Origin: Auanema rhodensis
Taxonomy: Eukaryota; Nematoda; Chromadorea; Rhabditida; Rhabditidae
Length of the DNA stretch: 64,000 bases
NCBI GenBank assembly: GCA_964057225.1
Contig: OZ059900.1
Span: 25,993,638 to 26,057,637, forward strand
Reading direction: 5' to 3'
Shown here: positions 20,863 through 35,100 of the stretch, one piece after another
Position numbering within the stretch: position 1 is the stretch's first letter
Layout: every line of letters begins with the position of its first letter
Made by a program: the position numbers and the translations under genes
Notes under the pieces: model-generated
What the model was told of the DNA's origin: nothing
The model's input: only the letters and a program-made list of their open reading frames with translations
The model's database searches: none

Positions 20863-23800
20863 TTGACGACTCATATGAACAAAAATCGATTTAATCAATA
20901 TTAGCCATAAGGGGCGTGCCCTCAGAATATGCTAATTTCCTTAATTTTCTAACCCCTGTTTTTTTGTCGTGAAAGTGGAACTAGACGTTGTACGAACAAT
21001 TTTGAGCTAGGTTTCATTGACATTGCATGAGTTTGAACACATGCAATCGTAAGTCAAAACCTTGTTTACAGCGAAATTTCCAAAAACTGGTTTTCCAGCA
21101 TAATAAAATATTTCTCATGGGAAAAACTGTGTTTTTGTATTTTTCTAGTGTTCAGCATGTAAAATGCTTTATTTTAATATGTAACACGCTGAAATTCGTT
21201 GCATTTGACGACTCATATGAACAAAAATCGATTTAATCAATATTAGCCATAAGGGGCGTGCCCTCAGAATATGCTAATTTCCTTAATTTTCTAACCCCTG
21301 TTTTTTTGTCGTGAAAGTGGAACTAGACGTTGTACGAACAATTTTGAGCTAAGTTTCATTGACATTGCATGAGTTTGAACACATGAAATCGTAAGTCAAA
21401 ACCTTGTTTACAGCGAAATTTCCAAAAACTGGTTTTCCAGCATAATAAAATATTTCTCAAGGGAAAAACTGTGTTTTCATATTTTTCAAGTGTTCAGCAT
21501 GTAAAATGCTTCATTTTAGTATGTAACACGCTGAAATTCCTTGCATTTGACGACTCATATGAACAAAAATCGATTTAATCAATATTAGCCATAAGGGGCG
21601 TGCCCTCAGAATATGCTAATTTCCTTAATTTTCTAACCCCTGTTTTTTTGTCGTGAAAGTGGAACTAGACGTTGTACGAACAATTTTGAGCTAGGTTTCA
21701 TTGACATTGCATGAGTTTGAACACATGAAATCGTAAGTCAAAACCTTGTTTACAGCGAAATTTCCAAAAACTGGTTTTCCAGCATAATAAAATATTTCTC
21801 ATGAGAAATACTGTGTTTTTGTATTTTTTTAATGTTCAGCATGTAAAACGCTTCATTTTGATATGTAAAACGCTGAAATTCGTTGCATTTGACGACTCAT
21901 ATGAACAAAAATCGATTTTATCAATATTAGCCATAAGGGGCGTGCCCTCAGAATATGCTAATTTCCTTAATTTTCTAACCCCTGTTTTTTTGTCGTGAAA
22001 GTGGAACTAGACGTTGTACGAACAATTTTGAGCTAGGTTTCATTGACATTGCATGAGTTTGAACACATGAAATCGTAAGTCAAAACCTTGTTTACAGCGA
22101 AATTTCCAAAAACTGGTTTTCCAGCATAATACAATATTTCTCATGGGAAATACTGTGTTTTTATATTTTTCTAGTGTTCAGCATGTAAAATGCTTCATTT
22201 TAGTATGTAACACGCTGAAATTCGTTGCATTTGACGACTCATATGAACAAAAATCGATTTTATCAATATTAGCCATAAGGGGCGTGCCCTCAGAATATGC
22301 TAATTTCCTTAATTTTCTAACCCCTGTTTTTTTGTCGTGAAAGTGGAACTAGACGTTGTACGAACAGTTTTGAGCTAGGTTTCATTGACATTGCATGAGT
22401 TTGAACACATGAAATCGTAAGTCAAAACCTTGTTTACAGCGAAATTTCCAAAAACTGGTTTTCCAGCATAATAAAATATTTCTCATGGGAAATACTGTGT
22501 TTTTGTATTTTTTCAGTGTTCAGCATGTAAAATGCTTCATTTTAGTATGTAACACGCTGAAATTCGTTGCATTTGACGACTCATATGAACAAAAATCGAT
22601 TTAATCAATATTAGCCATAAGGGGCGTGCCCTCAGAATATGCTAATTTCCTTAATTTTCTAACCCCTGTTTTTTTGTCGTGAAAGTGGAACTAGACGTTG
22701 TACGAACAATTTTGAGCTAGGTTTCATTGACATTGCATGAGTTTGAACACATGAAATCGTAAGTCAAAACCTTGTTTACAGCGAAATTTCCAAAAACTGG
22801 TTTTCCAGCATAATAAAATATTTCTCATGGGAAATACTGTGTTTTTGTATTTTTTTAGTGTTCAGCATGTAAAATGCGTCATTTTAGTATGTAAAACGCT
22901 GAAATTCGTTGCATTTGACGACTCATATGAACAAAAATCGATTTAATCAATATTAGCCATAAGGGGCGTGCCCTCAGAATTTGCTAATTTCCTTATATTT
23001 CTAACCCCTGTTTTTTTGTCGTGAAAGTGGAACTAGACGTTGTACGAACAATTTTGAGCTAGGTTTCATTGACATTGCATGAGTTTGAACACATGAAATC
23101 GTAAGTCAAAACCTTGTTTACAGCGAAATTTCCAAAAACTGGTTTTCCAGCATAATAAAATATTTCTCATGGGAAATACTGTGTTTTTGTATTTTTCTAG
23201 TGTTCAGCATGTAAAATGCTTCATTTTAGTATATAACACGCTGAAATTTGTTGCATTTGACGACTCATATGAACAAAAATCGATTTAATCAATATTAGCC
23301 ATAAGGGGCGTGCCCTCAGAATATGCTAATTTCCTTAATTTTCTAACCCCTGTTTTTTTGTCGTGAAAGTGGAACTAGACGTTGTACGAACAATTTTGAG
23401 CTAGGTTTCATTGACATTGCATGAGTTTGAACACATGCAATCGTAAGTCAAAACCTTGTTTACAGCGAAATTTCCAAAAACTGGTTTTCCAGCATAATAA
23501 AATATTTCTCATGGGAAAAACTGTGTTTTTGTATTTTTCTAGTGTTCAGCATGTAAAATGCTTTATTTTAATATGTAACACGCTGAAATTCGTTGCATTT
23601 GACGACTCATATGAACAAAAATCGATTTAATCAATATTAGCCATAAGGGGCGTGCCCTCAGAATATGCTAATTTCCTTAATTTTCTAACCCCTGTTTTTT
23701 TGTCGTGAAAGTGGAACTAGACGTTGTACGAACAATTTTGAGCTAAGTTTCATTGACATTGCATGAGTTTGAACACATGAAATCGTAAGTCAAAACCTTG

Positions 23801-24624
23801 TTTACAGCGAAATTTCCAAAAACTGGTTTTCCAGCATAATAAAATATTTCTCAAGGGAAAAACTGTGTTTTCATATTTTTCAAGTGTTCAGCATGTAAAA
23901 TGCTTCATTTTAGTATGTAACACGCTGAAATTCCTTGCATTTGACGACTCATATGAACAAAAATCGATTTAATCAATATTAGCCATAAGGGGCGTGCCCT
24001 CAGAATATGCTAATTTCCTTAATTTTCTAACCCCTGTTTTTTTGTCGTGAAAGTGGAACTAGACGTTGTACGAACAATTTTGAGCTAAGTTTCATTGACA
24101 TTGCATGAGTTTGAACACATGAAATCGTAAGTCAAAACCTTGTTTACAGCGAAATTTCCAAAAACTGGTTTTCCAGCATAATAAAATATTTCTCAAGGGA
24201 AAAACTGTGTTTTCATATTTTTCAAGTGTTCAGCATGTAAAATGCTTCATTTTAGTATGTAACACGCTGAAATTCCTTGCATTTGACGACTCATATGAAC
24301 AAAAATCGATTTAATCAATATTAGCCATAAGGGGCGTGCCCTCAGAATATGCTAATTTCCTTAATTTTCTAACCCCTGTTTTTTTGTCGTGAAAGTGGAA
24401 CTAGACGTTGTACGAACAATTTTGAGCTAGGTTTCATTGACATTGCATGAGTTTGAACACATGAAATCGTAAGTCAAAACCTTGTTTACAGCGAAATTTC
24501 CAAAAACTGGTTTTCCAGCATAATAAAATATTTCTCATGAGAAATACTGTGTTTTTGTATTTTTTTAATGTTCAGCATGTAAAACGCTTCATTTTGATAT
24601 GTAAAACGCTGAAATTCGTTGCAT
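20863..24624 (+). repeat. Units 62-72, mixed block
   Basis: Class order 4-2-5-6-7-1-3-4-2-2-5, eleven units with no indel. The m1 of unit 67 is followed by an m3-type 5' part (CAGAATTTGC, TTATATTTC) rather than the usual m1 successor, and the m3 of unit 68 has GTATATAACACG, shared with unit 90 (near 30757). The 5' halves after m4 here have GAGCTAAGTTT. Two adjacent m2 units (70 and 71) are nearly the same and each carries GAGCTAAGTTT upstream, a one-unit duplication. Confidence 0.84.
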
Positions 24625-27600
24625 TTGACGACTCATATGAACAAAAATCGATTTTATCAATATTAGCCATAAGGGGCGTGCCCTCAGAATATGCTAATTT
24701 CCTTAATTTTCTAACCCCTGTTTTTTTGTCGTGAAAGTGGAACTAGACGTTGTACGAACAGTTTTGAGCTAGGTTTCATTGACATTGCATGAGTTTGAAC
24801 ACATGAAATCGTAAGTCAAAACCTTGTTTACAGCGAAATTTCCAAAAACTGGTTTTCCAGCATAATAAAATATTTCTCATGGGAAATACTGTGTTTTTGT
24901 ATTTTTTCAGTGTTCAGCATGTAAAATGCTTCATTTTAGTATGTAACACGCTGAAATTCGTTGCATTTGACGACTCATATGAACAAAAATCGATTTAATC
25001 AATATTAGCCATAAGGGGCGTGCCCTCAGAATATGCTAATTTCCTTAATTTTCTAACCCCTGTTTTTTTGTCGTGAAAGTGGAACTAGACGTTGTACGAA
25101 CAATTTTGAGCTAGGTTTCATTGACATTGCATGAGTTTGAACACATGAAATCGTAAGTCAAAACCTTGTTTACAGCGAAATTTCCAAAAACTGGTTTTCC
25201 AGCATAATAAAATATTTCTCATGGGAAATACTGTGTTTTTGTATTTTTTTAGTGTTCAGCATGTAAAATGCGTCATTTTAGTATGTAAAACGCTGAAATT
25301 CGTTGCATTTGACGACTCATATGAACAAAAATCGATTTTATCAATATTAGCCATAAGGGGCGTGCCCTCAGAATATGCTAATTTCCTTAATTCTCTAACC
25401 CCTGTTTTTTTGTCGTGAAAGTGGAACTAGACGTTGTACGAACAATTTTGAGCTAGGTTTCATTGACATTGCATGAGTTTGAACACATGAAATCGTAAGT
25501 CAAAACCTTGTTTACAGCGAAATTTCCAAAAACTGGTTTTCCAGCATAATAAAATATTTCTCAAGGGAAAAACTGTGTTTTCATATTTTTCAAGTGTTCA
25601 GCATGTAAAATGCTTCATTTTAGTATGTAACACGCTGAAATTCCTTGCATTTGACGACTCATATGAACAAAAATCGATTTAATCAATATTAGCCATAAGG
25701 GGCGTGCCCTCAGAATTTGCTAATTTCCTTATATTTCTAACCCCTGTTTTTTTGTCGTGAAAGTGGAACTAGACGTTGTACGAACAATTTTGAGCTAGGT
25801 TTCATTGACATTGCATGAGTTTGAACACATGAAATCGTAAGTCAAAACCTTGTTTACAGCGAAATTTCCAAAAACTGGTTTTCCAGCATAATAAAATATT
25901 TCTCATGGGAAATACTGTGTTTTTGTATTTTTCTAGTGTTCAGCATGTAAAATGCTTCATTTTAGTATGTAACACGCTGAAATTTGTTGCATTTGACGAC
26001 TCATATGAACAAAAATCGATTTAATCAATATTAGCCATAAGGGGCGTGCCCTCAGAATATGCTAATTTCCTTAATTTTCTAACCCCTGTTTTTTTGTCGT
26101 GAAAGTGGAACTAGACGTTGTACGAACAATTTTGAGCTAGGTTTCATTGACATTGCATGAGTTTGAACACATGAAATCGTAAGTCAAAACCTTGTTTACA
26201 GCGAAATTTCCAAAAACTGGTTTTCCAGCATAATAAAATATTTCTCAAGGGAAAAACTGTGTTTTCATATTTTTCAAGTGTTCAGCATGTAAAATGCTTC
26301 ATTTTAGTATGTAACACGCTGAAATTCCTTGCATTTGACGACTCATATGAACAAAAATCGATTTAATCAATATTAGCCATAAGGGGCGTGCCCTCAGAAT
26401 ATGCTAATTTCCTTAATTTTCTAACCCCTGTTTTTTTGTCGTGAAAGTGGAACTAGACGTTGTACGAACAATTTTGAGCTAGGTTTCATTGACATTGCAT
26501 GAGTTTGAACACATGCAATCGTAAGTCAAAACCTTGTTTACAGCGAAATTTCCAAAAACTGGTTTTCCAGCATAATAAAATATTTCTCATGGGAAAAACT
26601 GTGTTTTTGTATTTTTCTAGTGTTCAGCATGTAAAATGCTTCATTTTAATATGTAACACGCTGAAATTCGTTGCATTTGACGACTCATATGAACAAAAAT
26701 CGATTTAATCAATATTAGCCATAAGGGGCGTGCCCTCAGAATATGCTAATTTCCTTAATTTTCTAACCCCTGTTTTTTTGTCGTGAAAGTGGAACTAGAC
26801 GTTGTACGAACAATTTTGAGCTAAGTTTCATTGACATTGCATGAGTTTGAACACATGAAATCGTAAGTCAAAACCTTGTTTACAGCGAAATTTCCAAAAA
26901 CTGGTTTTCCAGCATAATAAAATATTTCTCATGAGAAATACTGTGTTTTTGTATTTTTTTAATGTTCAGCATGTAAAACGCTTCATTTTGATATGTAAAA
27001 CGCTGAAATTCGTTGCATTTGACGACTCATATGAACAAAAATCGATTTTATCAATATTAGCCATAAGGGGCGTGCCCTCAGAATATGCTAATTTCCTTAA
27101 TTTTCTAACCCCTGTTTTTTTGTCGTGAAAGTGGAACTAGACGTTGTACGAACAATTTTGAGCTAGGTTTCATTGACATTGCATGAGTTTGAACACATGA
27201 AATCGTAAGTCAAAAACCTTGTTTACAGCGAAATTTCCAAAAACTGGTTTTCCAGCATAATACAATATTTCTCAAGGGAAAAACTGTGTTTTTATATTTT
27301 TCTAGTGTTCAGCATGTAAAATGCTTCATTTTAGTATGTAACACGCTGAAATTCGTTGCATTTGACGACTCATATGAACAAAAATCGATTTTATCAATAT
27401 TAGCCATAAGGGGCGTGCCCTCAGAATATGCTAATTTCCTTTATTTTCTAACCCCTGTTTTTTTGTCGTGAAAGTGGAACTAGACGTTGTACGAACAGTT
27501 TTGAGCTAGGTTTCATTGACATTGCATGAGTTTGAACACATGAAATCGTAAGTCAAAACCTTGTTTACAGCGAAATTTCCAAAACTGGTTTTCCAGCATA

Positions 27601-30600
27601 ATAAAATATTTCTCATGGGAAATACTGTGTTTTTGTAGTTTTTCAGTGTTCAGCATGTAAAATGATTCATTTTAGTATGTAACACGCTGAAATTCGTTGC
27701 ATTTGACGACTCATATGAACAAAAATCGATTTAATCAATATTAGCCATAAGGGGCGTGCCCTCAGAATATGCTAATTTCCTTAATTTTCTAACCCCTGTT
27801 TTTTTGTCGTGAAAGTGAAACTAGACGTTGTACGAACAATTTTGAGCTAGGTTTCATTGACATTGCATGAGTTTGAACACATGAAATCGTAAGTCAAAAC
27901 CTTGTTTACAGCGAAATTTCCAAAAACTGGTTTTCCAGCATAATACAATATTTCTCATGGGAAATACTGTGTTTTTATATTTTTCTAGTGTTCAGCATGT
28001 AAAATGCTTCATTTTAGTATGTAACACGCTGAAATTCGTTGCATTTGACGACTCATATGAACAAAAATCGATTTTATCAATATTAGCCATAAGGGGCGTG
28101 CCCTCAGAATATGCTAATTTCCTTAATTTTCTAACCCCTGTTTTTTTGTCGTGAAAGTGGAACTAGACGTTGTACGAACAGTTTTGAGCTAGGTTTCATT
28201 GACATTGCATGAGTTTGAACACATGAAATCGTAAGTCAAAACCTTGTTTACAGCGAAATTTCCAAAAACTGGTTTTCCAGCATAATAAAATATTTCTCAT
28301 GGGAAATACTGTGTTTTTGTATTTTTTCAGTGTTCAGCATGTAAAATGCTTCATTTTAGTATGTAACACGCTGAAATTCGTTGCATTTGACGACTCATAT
28401 GAACAAAAATCGATTTAATCAATATTAGCCATAAGGGGCGTGCCCTCAGAATATGCTAATTTCCTTAATTTTCTAACCCCTGTTTTTTTGTCGTGAAAGT
28501 GGAACTAGACGTTGTACGAACAATTTTGAGCTAGGTTTCATTGACATTGCATGAGTTTGAACACATGAAATCGTAAGTCAAAACCTTGTTTACAGCGAAA
28601 TTTCCAAAAACTGGTTTTCCAGCATAATAAAATATTTCTCATGGGAAATACTGTGTTTTTGTATTTTTTTAGTGTTCAGCATGTAAAATGCGTCATTTTA
28701 GTATGTAAAACGCTGAAATTCGTTGCATTTGACGACTCATATGAACAAAAATCGATTTTATCAATATTAGCCATAAGGGGCGTGCCCTCAGAATATGCTA
28801 ATTTCCTTAATTTTCTAACCCCTGTTTTTTTGTCGTGAAAGTGGAACTAGACGTTGTACGAACAATTTTGAGCTAAGTTTCATTGACATTGCATGAGTTT
28901 GAACACATGAAATCGTAAGTCAAAACCTTGTTTACAGCGAAATTTCCAAAAACTGGTTTTCCAGCATAATAAAATATTTCTCATGAGAAATACTGTGTTT
29001 TTGTATTTTTTTAATGTTCAGCATGTAAAATGCTTCATTTTGATATGTAAAACGCTGAAATTCGTTGCATTTGACGATTCATATGAACAAAAATCGATTT
29101 TATCAATATTAGCCATAAGGGGCGTGCCCTCAGAATATGCTAATTTCCTTAATTTTCTAACCCCTGTTTTTTGTCGTGAAAGTGGAACTAGACGTTGTAC
29201 GAACAATTTTGAGCAAGGTTTCATTGACATTGCATGAGTTTGAACACATGAAATCGTAAGTCAAAACCTTGTTTACAGCGAAATTTCCAAAAACTGGTTT
29301 TCCAGCATAATACAATATTTCTCATGGGAAATACTGTGTTTTTATATTTTTCTAGTGTTCAGCATATAAAATGCTTCATTTTAGTATGTAACACGCTGAA
29401 ATTCGTTGCATTTGACGACTCATATGAACAAAAATCGATTTTATCAATATTAGCCATAAGGGGCGTGCCCTCAGAATATGCTAATTTCCTTAATTTTCTA
29501 ACCCCTGTTTTTTTGTCGTGAAAGTGGAACTAGACGTTGTACGAACAGTTTTGAGCTAGGTTTCATTGACATTGCATGAGTTTGAACACATGAAATCGTA
29601 AGTCAAAACCTTGTTTACAGCGAAATTTCCAAAAACTGGTTTTCCAGCATAATAAAATATTTCTCATGGGAAATACTGTGTTTTTGTATTTTTTCAGTGT
29701 TCAGCATGTAAAATGCTTCATTTTAGTATGTAACACGCTGAAATTCGTTGCATTTGACGACTCATATGAACAAAAATCGATTTTATCAATATTAGCCATA
29801 AGGGGCGTGCCCTCAGAATATGCTAATTTCCTTAATTTTCTAACCCCTGTTTTTTTGTCGTGAAAGTGGAACTAGACGTTGTACGAACAATTTTGAGCTA
29901 GGTTTCATTGACATTGCATGAGTTTGAACACATGCAATCGTAAGTCAAAACCTTGTTTACAGCGAAATTTCCAAAAACTGGTTTTCCAGCATAATAAAAT
30001 ATTTCTCATGGGAAATACTGTGTTTTTGTATTTTTTTAGTGTTCAGCATGTAAAATGCGTCATTTTAGTATGTAAAACGCTGAAATTCGTTGCATTTGAC
30101 GACTCATATGAACAAAAATCGATTTTATCAATATTAGCCATAAGGGGCGTGCCCTCAGAATATGCTAATTTCCTTAATTCTCTAACCCCTGTTTTTTTGT
30201 CGTGAAAGTGGAACTAGACGTTGTACGAACAATTTTGAGCTAGGTTTCATTGACATTGCATGAGTTTGAACACATGAAATCGTAAGTCAAAACCTTGTTT
30301 ACAGCGAAATTTCCAAAAACTGGTTTTCCAGCATAATAAAATATTTCTCAAGGGAAAAACTGTGTTTTCATATTTTTCAAGTGTTCAGCATGTAAAATGC
30401 TTCATTTTAGTATGTAACACGCTGAAATTCCTTGCATTTGACGACTCATATGAACAAAAATCGATTTAATCAATATTAGCCATAAGGGGCGTGCCCTCAG
30501 AATTTGCTAATTTCCTTATATTTCTAACCCCTGTTTTTTTGTCGTGAAAGTGGAACTAGACGTTGTACGAACAATTTTGAGCTAGGTTTCATTGACATTG

Positions 30601-32147
30601 CATGAGTTTGAACACATGAAATCGTAAGTCAAAACCTTGTTTACAGCGTAATTTCCAAAAACTGGTTTTCCAGCATAATAAAATATTTCTCATGGGAAAT
30701 ACTGTGTTTTTGTATTTTTCTAGTGTTCAGCATGTAAAATGCTTCATTTTAGTATATAACACGCTGAAATTTGTTGCATTTGACGACTCATATGAACAAA
30801 AATCGATTTAATCAATATTAGCCATAAGGGGCGTGCCCTCAGAATATGCTAATTTCCTTAATTTTCTAACCCCTGTTTTTTTGTCGTGAAAGTGGAACTA
30901 GACGTTGTACGAACAATTTTGAGCTAGGTTTCATTGACATTGCATGAGTTTGAACACATGCAATCGTAAGTCAAAACCTTGTTTACAGCGAAATTTCCAA
31001 AAACTGGTTTTCCAGCATAATAAAATATTTCTCATGGGAAAAACTGTGTTTTTGTATTTTTCTAGTGTTCAGCATGTAAAATGCTTTATTTTAATATGTA
31101 ACACGCTGAAATTCGTTGCATTTGACGACTCATATGAACAAAAATCGATTTAATCAATATTAGCCATAAGGGGCGTGCCCTCAGAATATGCTAATTTCCT
31201 TAATTTTCTAACCCCTGTTTTTTTGTCGTGAAAGTGGAACTAGACGTTGTACGAACAATTTTGAGCTAAGTTTCATTGACATTGCATGAGTTTGAACACA
31301 TGAAATCGTAAGTCAAAACCTTGTTTACAGCGAAATTTCCAAAAACTGGTTTTCCAGCATAATAAAATATTTCTCAAGGGAAAAACTGTGTTTTCATATT
31401 TTTCAAGTGTTCAGCATGTAAAATGCTTCATTTTAGTATGTAACACGCTGAAATTCCTTGCATTTGACGACTCATATGAACAAAAATCGATTTAATCAAT
31501 ATTAGCCATAAGGGGCGTGCCCTCAGAATATGCTAATTTCCTTAATTTTCTAACCCCTGTTTTTTTGTCGTGAAAGTGGAACTAGACGTTGTACGAACAA
31601 TTTTGAGCTAGGTTTCATTGACATTGCATGAGTTTGAACACATGAAATCGTAAGTCAAAACCTTGTTTACAGCGAAATTTCCAAAAACTGGTTTTCCAGC
31701 ATAATAAAATATTTCTCATGAGAAATACTGTGTTTTTGTATTTTTTTAATGTTCAGCATGTAAAACGCTTCATTTTGATATGTAAAACGCTGAAATTCGT
31801 TGCATTTGACGACTCATATGAACAAAAATCGATTTTATCAATATTAGCCATAAGGGGCGTGCCCTCAGAATATGCTAATTTCCTTAATTTTCTAACCCCT
31901 GTTTTTTTGTCGTGAAAGTGGAACTAGACGTTGTACGAACAATTTTGAGCTAGGTTTCATTGACATTGCATGAGTTTGAACACATGAAATCGTAAGTCAA
32001 AACCTTGTTTACAGCGAAATTTCCAAAAACTGGTTTTCCAGCATAATACAATATTTCTCATGGGAAATACTGTGTTTTTATATTTTTCTAGTGTTCAGCA
32101 TGTAAAATGCTTCATTTTAGTATGTAACACGCTGAAATTCGTTGCAT
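24625..32147 (+). repeat. Units 73-94: 22-unit block (7523 bp), copy 1
   Basis: Class order 7-1-2-3-2-4-5-6'-7*-6-7-1-5-6-7-1/4-2-3-4-2-5-6. The part from about 24615 to 30012 matches 32138-37535 at a constant 7523-bp offset. Shared rare markers include TGTAGTTTTTCAG with AAAATGATTC (near 27634 and 35157), GTGAAACTAG (near 27816 and 35339), the six-T run (near 29167 and 36690) and CAGCATATAAAATG. Copy-specific changes in this copy: CCAAAACTGG lacking one A (near 27590) and CCTTTATTTTC (near 27437). Unit 88 is a hybrid with the m4 marker ACATGCAATC and an m1 3' end. The match ends inside that hybrid. Confidence 0.88.
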
Positions 32148-35100
32148 TTGACGACTCATATGAACAAAAATCGATTTTATCAATATTAGCCATAAGGGGC
32201 GTGCCCTCAGAATATGCTAATTTCCTTAATTTTCTAACCCCTGTTTTTTTGTCGTGAAAGTGGAACTAGACGTTGTACGAACAGTTTTGAGCTAGGTTTC
32301 ATTGACATTGCATGAGTTTGAACACATGAAATCGTAAGTCAAAACCTTGTTTACAGCGAAATTTCCAAAAACTGGTTTTCCAGCATAATAAAATATTTCT
32401 CATGGGAAATACTGTGTTTTTGTATTTTTTCAGTGTTCAGCATGTAAAATGCTTCATTTTAGTATGTAACACGCTGAAATTCGTTGCATTTGACGACTCA
32501 TATGAACAAAAATCGATTTAATCAATATTAGCCATAAGGGGCGTGCCCTAAGAATATGCTAATTTCCTTAATTTTCTAACCCCTGTTTTTTTGTCGTGAA
32601 AGTGGAACTAGACGTTGTACGAACAATTTTGAGCTAGGTTTCATTGACATTGCATGAGTTTGAACACATGAAATCGTAAGTCAAAACCTTGTTTACAGCG
32701 AAATTTCCAAAAACTGGTTTTCCAGCATAATAAAATATTTCTCATGGGAAATACTGTGTTTTTGTATTTTTTTAGTGTTCAGCATGTAAAATGCGTCATT
32801 TTAGTATGTAAAACGCTGAAATTCGTTGCATTTGACGACTCATATGAACAAAAATCGATTTTATCAATATTAGCCATAAGGGGCGTGCCCTCAGAATATG
32901 CTAATTTCCTTAATTCTCTAACCCCTGTTTTTTTGTCGTGAAAGTGGAACTAGACGTTGTACGAACAATTTTGAGCTAGGTTTCATTGACATTGCATGAG
33001 TTTGAACACATGAAATCGTAAGTCAAAACCTTGTTTACAGCGAAATTTCCAAAAACTGGTTTTCCAGCATAATAAAATATTTCTCAAGGGAAAAACTGTG
33101 TTTTCATATTTTTCAAGTGTTCAGCATGTAAAATGCTTCATTTTAGTATGTAACACGCTGAAATTCCTTGCATTTGACGACTCATATGAACAAAAATCGA
33201 TTTAATCAATATTAGCCATAAGGGGCGTGCCCTCAGAATTTGCTAATTTCCTTATATTTCTAACCCCTGTTTTTTTGTCGTGAAAGTGGAACTAGACGTT
33301 GTACGAACAATTTTGAGCTAGGTTTCATTGACATTGCATGAGTTTGAACACATGAAATCGTAAGTCAAAACCTTGTTTACAGCGAAATTTCCAAAAACTG
33401 GTTTTCCAGCATAATAAAATATTTCTCATGGGAAATACTGTGTTTTTGTATTTTTCTAGTGTTCAGCATGTAAAATGCTTCATTTTAGTATGTAACACGC
33501 TGAAATTTGTTGCATTTGACGACTCATATGAACAAAAATCGATTTAATCAATATTAGCCATAAGGGGCGTGCCCTCAGAATATGCTAATTTCCTTAATTT
33601 TCTAACCCCTGTTTTTTTGTCGTGAAAGTGGAACTAGACGTTGTACGAACAATTTTGAGCTAGGTTTCATTGACATTGCATGAGTTTGAACACATGAAAT
33701 CGTAAGTCAAAACCTTGTTTACAGCGAAATTTCCAAAAACTGGTTTTCCAGCATAATAAAATATTTCTCAAGGGAAAAACTGTGTTTTCATATTTTTCAA
33801 GTGTTCAGCATGTAAAATGCTTCATTTTAGTATGTAACACGCTGAAATTCCTTGCATTTGACGACTCATATGAACAAAAATCGATTTAATCAATATTAGC
33901 CATAAGGGGCGTGCCCTCAGAATATGCTAATTTCCTTAATTTTCTAACCCCTGTTTTTTTGTCGTGAAAGTGGAACTAGACGTTGTACGAACAATTTTGA
34001 GCTAGGTTTCATTGACATTGCATGAGTTTGAACACATGCAATCGTAAGTCAAAACCTTGTTTACAGCGAAATTTCCAAAAACTGGTTTTCCAGCATAATA
34101 AAATATTTCTCATGGGAAAAACTGTGTTTTTGTATTTTTCTAGTGTTCAGCATGTAAAATGCTTCATTTTAATATGTAACACGCTGAAATTCGTTGCATT
34201 TGACGACTCATATGAACAAAAATCGATTTAATCAATATTAGCCATAAGGGACGTGCCCTCAGAATATGCTAATTTCCTTAATTTTCTAACCCCTGTTTTT
34301 TTGTCGTGAAAGTGGAACTAGACGTTGTACGAACAATTTTGAGCTAAGTTTCATTGACATTGCATGAGTTTGAACACATGAAATCGTAAGTCAAAACCTT
34401 GTTTACAGCGAAATTTCCAAAAACTGGTTTTCCAGCATAATAAAATATTTCTCATGAGAAATACTGTGTTTTTGTATTTTTTTAATGTTCAGCATGTAAA
34501 ACGCTTCATTTTGATATGTAAAACGCTGAAATTCGTTGCATTTGACGACTCATATGAACAAAAATCGATTTTATCAATATTAGCCATAAGGGGCGTGCCC
34601 TCAGAATATGCTAATTTCCTTAATTTTCTAACCCCTGTTTTTTTGTCGTGAAAGTGGAACTAGACGTTGTACGAACAATTTTGAGCTAGGTTTCATTGAC
34701 ATTGCATGAGTTTGAACACATGAAATCGTAAGTCAAAAACCTTGTTTACAGCGAAATTTCCAAAAACTGGTTTTCCAGCATAATACAATATTTCTCAAGG
34801 GAAAAACTGTGTTTTTATATTTTTCTAGTGTTCAGCATGTAAAATGCTTCATTTTAGTATGTAACACGCTGAAATTCGTTGCATTTGACGACTCATATGA
34901 ACAAAAATCGATTTTATCAATATTAGCCATAAGGGGCGTGCCCTCAGAATATGCTAATTTCCTTAATTTTCTAACCCCTGTTTTTTTGTCGTGAAAGTGG
35001 AACTAGACGTTGTACGAACAGTTTTGAGCTAGGTTTCATTGACATTGCATGAGTTTGAACACATGAAATCGTAAGTCAAAACCTTGTTTACAGCGAAATT

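Noticed and set aside
29918-30205. Longest frame, 95 codons
   Set aside because: It arises because hybrid unit 88 joins the m4 ACATGCAATC start region to an m1 3' end; it is a by-product of recombination, not a gene.
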